Translations under genes and position numbers: made by a program
Notes under the pieces: generated by a model
What the model saw: only the letters and a program-made list of their open reading frames with translations
Database searches by the model: none
What the model was told of the DNA's origin: nothing
NCBI GenBank assembly: GCA_049274895.1
Contig: JBASTM010000001.1
Location: 1 to 18,372 of the forward strand
DNA from: JACQLN01 sp049274895
GTDB taxonomy: Bacteria > Patescibacteriota > Minisyncoccia > JACQLN01
Length of the DNA stretch: 18,372 nt
Direction of reading: 5' to 3'
Shown: piece after piece, positions 18,073 through 18,372 of the stretch
How the letters are laid out: every line of letters begins with the position of its first letter
How positions within the stretch are numbered: the first letter of the stretch is position 1

Positions 18073-18372
18073 TCTCAAATCTCAAATCTCAAATCTCAAA
18101 TCTCAAAACCGCCGACGGCTATGCCGCTTTGTTTTCTTTCGCGGTGATGCTGATGATTTTTACCGTGGTTATTGGTGTTTTTTCCGGTTTGGCCATAAAA
18201 AACGCGTCCCGCGTCCGTCTGAACACCTCCGACCTAAAAAACATTTACGCCGCCGACGGCGCCGCCGACGATGTTTTGCGCCGAATCTACGATGCGGCCG
18301 TGGTTGACGCCGCGGACGGCGAGACTTTGGCGGTGGGCGACTCAACGGTAACTCTAGCGTTGACTTTGGAGA
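18069..18372 (+). CDS. Pilus-associated membrane protein, 5' part (runs off the window)
   Basis: ATG at 18069 overlaps the previous TGA, and 101 codons are open to the window end. The first 13 residues (MISNLKSQISNLK) are encoded by five 7-base tandem repeats. TADGYAALFSFAVMLMIFTVVIGVFSGLAI then gives one membrane helix, followed by a helical region with NIYAADGAADDVLRRIYDAA. The position after GspH/I/J-like genes and the single N-terminal helix suggest a PilX/GspK-like component; AADGAADDVLRR recalls the AAxGAxxxAL helix of such proteins. The class I prepilin Gly-Phe-Glu site is not obvious. Confidence 0.65.
   Translation, partial: MISNLKSQISNLKTADGYAALFSFAVMLMIFTVVIGVFSGLAIKNASRVRLNTSDLKNIYAADGAADDVLRRIYDAAVVDAADGETLAVGDSTVTLALTLE
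18072..18106 (+). repeat. Five tandem copies of ATCTCAA
   Basis: The 7-base unit is repeated exactly five times within the first 13 codons of the last gene. As 7 is not a multiple of 3, gain or loss of one unit shifts the reading frame. This is seen directly; any phase-variable behaviour is inferred. Confidence 0.9.

Overview
This window looks like a chromosomal segment of a Candidate Phyla Radiation (Patescibacteria, probably Parcubacteria-like) bacterium. Supporting signs are an N-terminal hypothetical family and a DUF5674 gene that I associate with this group, a reduced type IV pilus operon, several genes without Shine-Dalgarno sites beside others with very strong ones, many palindromic intergenic elements, and UGA used as an ordinary stop. 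The assignment is an inference from gene content; no rRNA is present.

Layout. 1-370: 3' end of a hypothetical gene, a hairpin and a strong terminator. 545-2152 (minus): cofactor-independent phosphoglycerate mutase with an unusual in-frame insertion. 2180-5364: a two-module region. Each module is an unrelated unknown gene (X at 2318, Y at 3813) followed by a near-identical 66-bp terminator-containing repeat, then a minus-strand antitoxin-toxin locus headed by a near-identical 68-bp block. The first toxin-antitoxin locus is broken and chimeric; the second looks intact. 5494-7023: RNase Y. 7031-8862: a promoter with a tiny leaderless ORF, then an unknown 509-aa protein. 8883-11591: a VanX-type D,D-dipeptidase, an HU protein with a structured leader, a class I glutamine amidotransferase, and a small membrane-anchored Cys-rich zinc-finger protein. 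11660-13050: minus-strand tRNA-Gly(UCC), a DUF5674 gene coupled to a helical hypothetical, then a tRNA-Pro locus. 13112-18372: pilB, pilC, three prepilin-like genes and a truncated pilus-associated gene, all plus strand and tightly packed; these would assemble a type IV pilus or pseudopilus.

The most striking structure is at 12720-13050. An apparently intact tRNA-Pro(UGG) lies between the arms of a CCCGCC-ended palindrome. That unit sits in the anticodon loop of a second tRNA-Pro, whose three separated pieces still pair into a 72-nt cloverleaf; a second palindromic insert lies in its D loop. A third tRNA-Pro 3' half with a 23-nt T-loop insert lies next to it. A related CCCGCC palindrome recurs in the HU leader. 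The second candidate for something new is the pair of toxin-antitoxin cassettes with conserved ends and exchanged interiors.

All calls come from reading the sequence; no database search or folding program was run.
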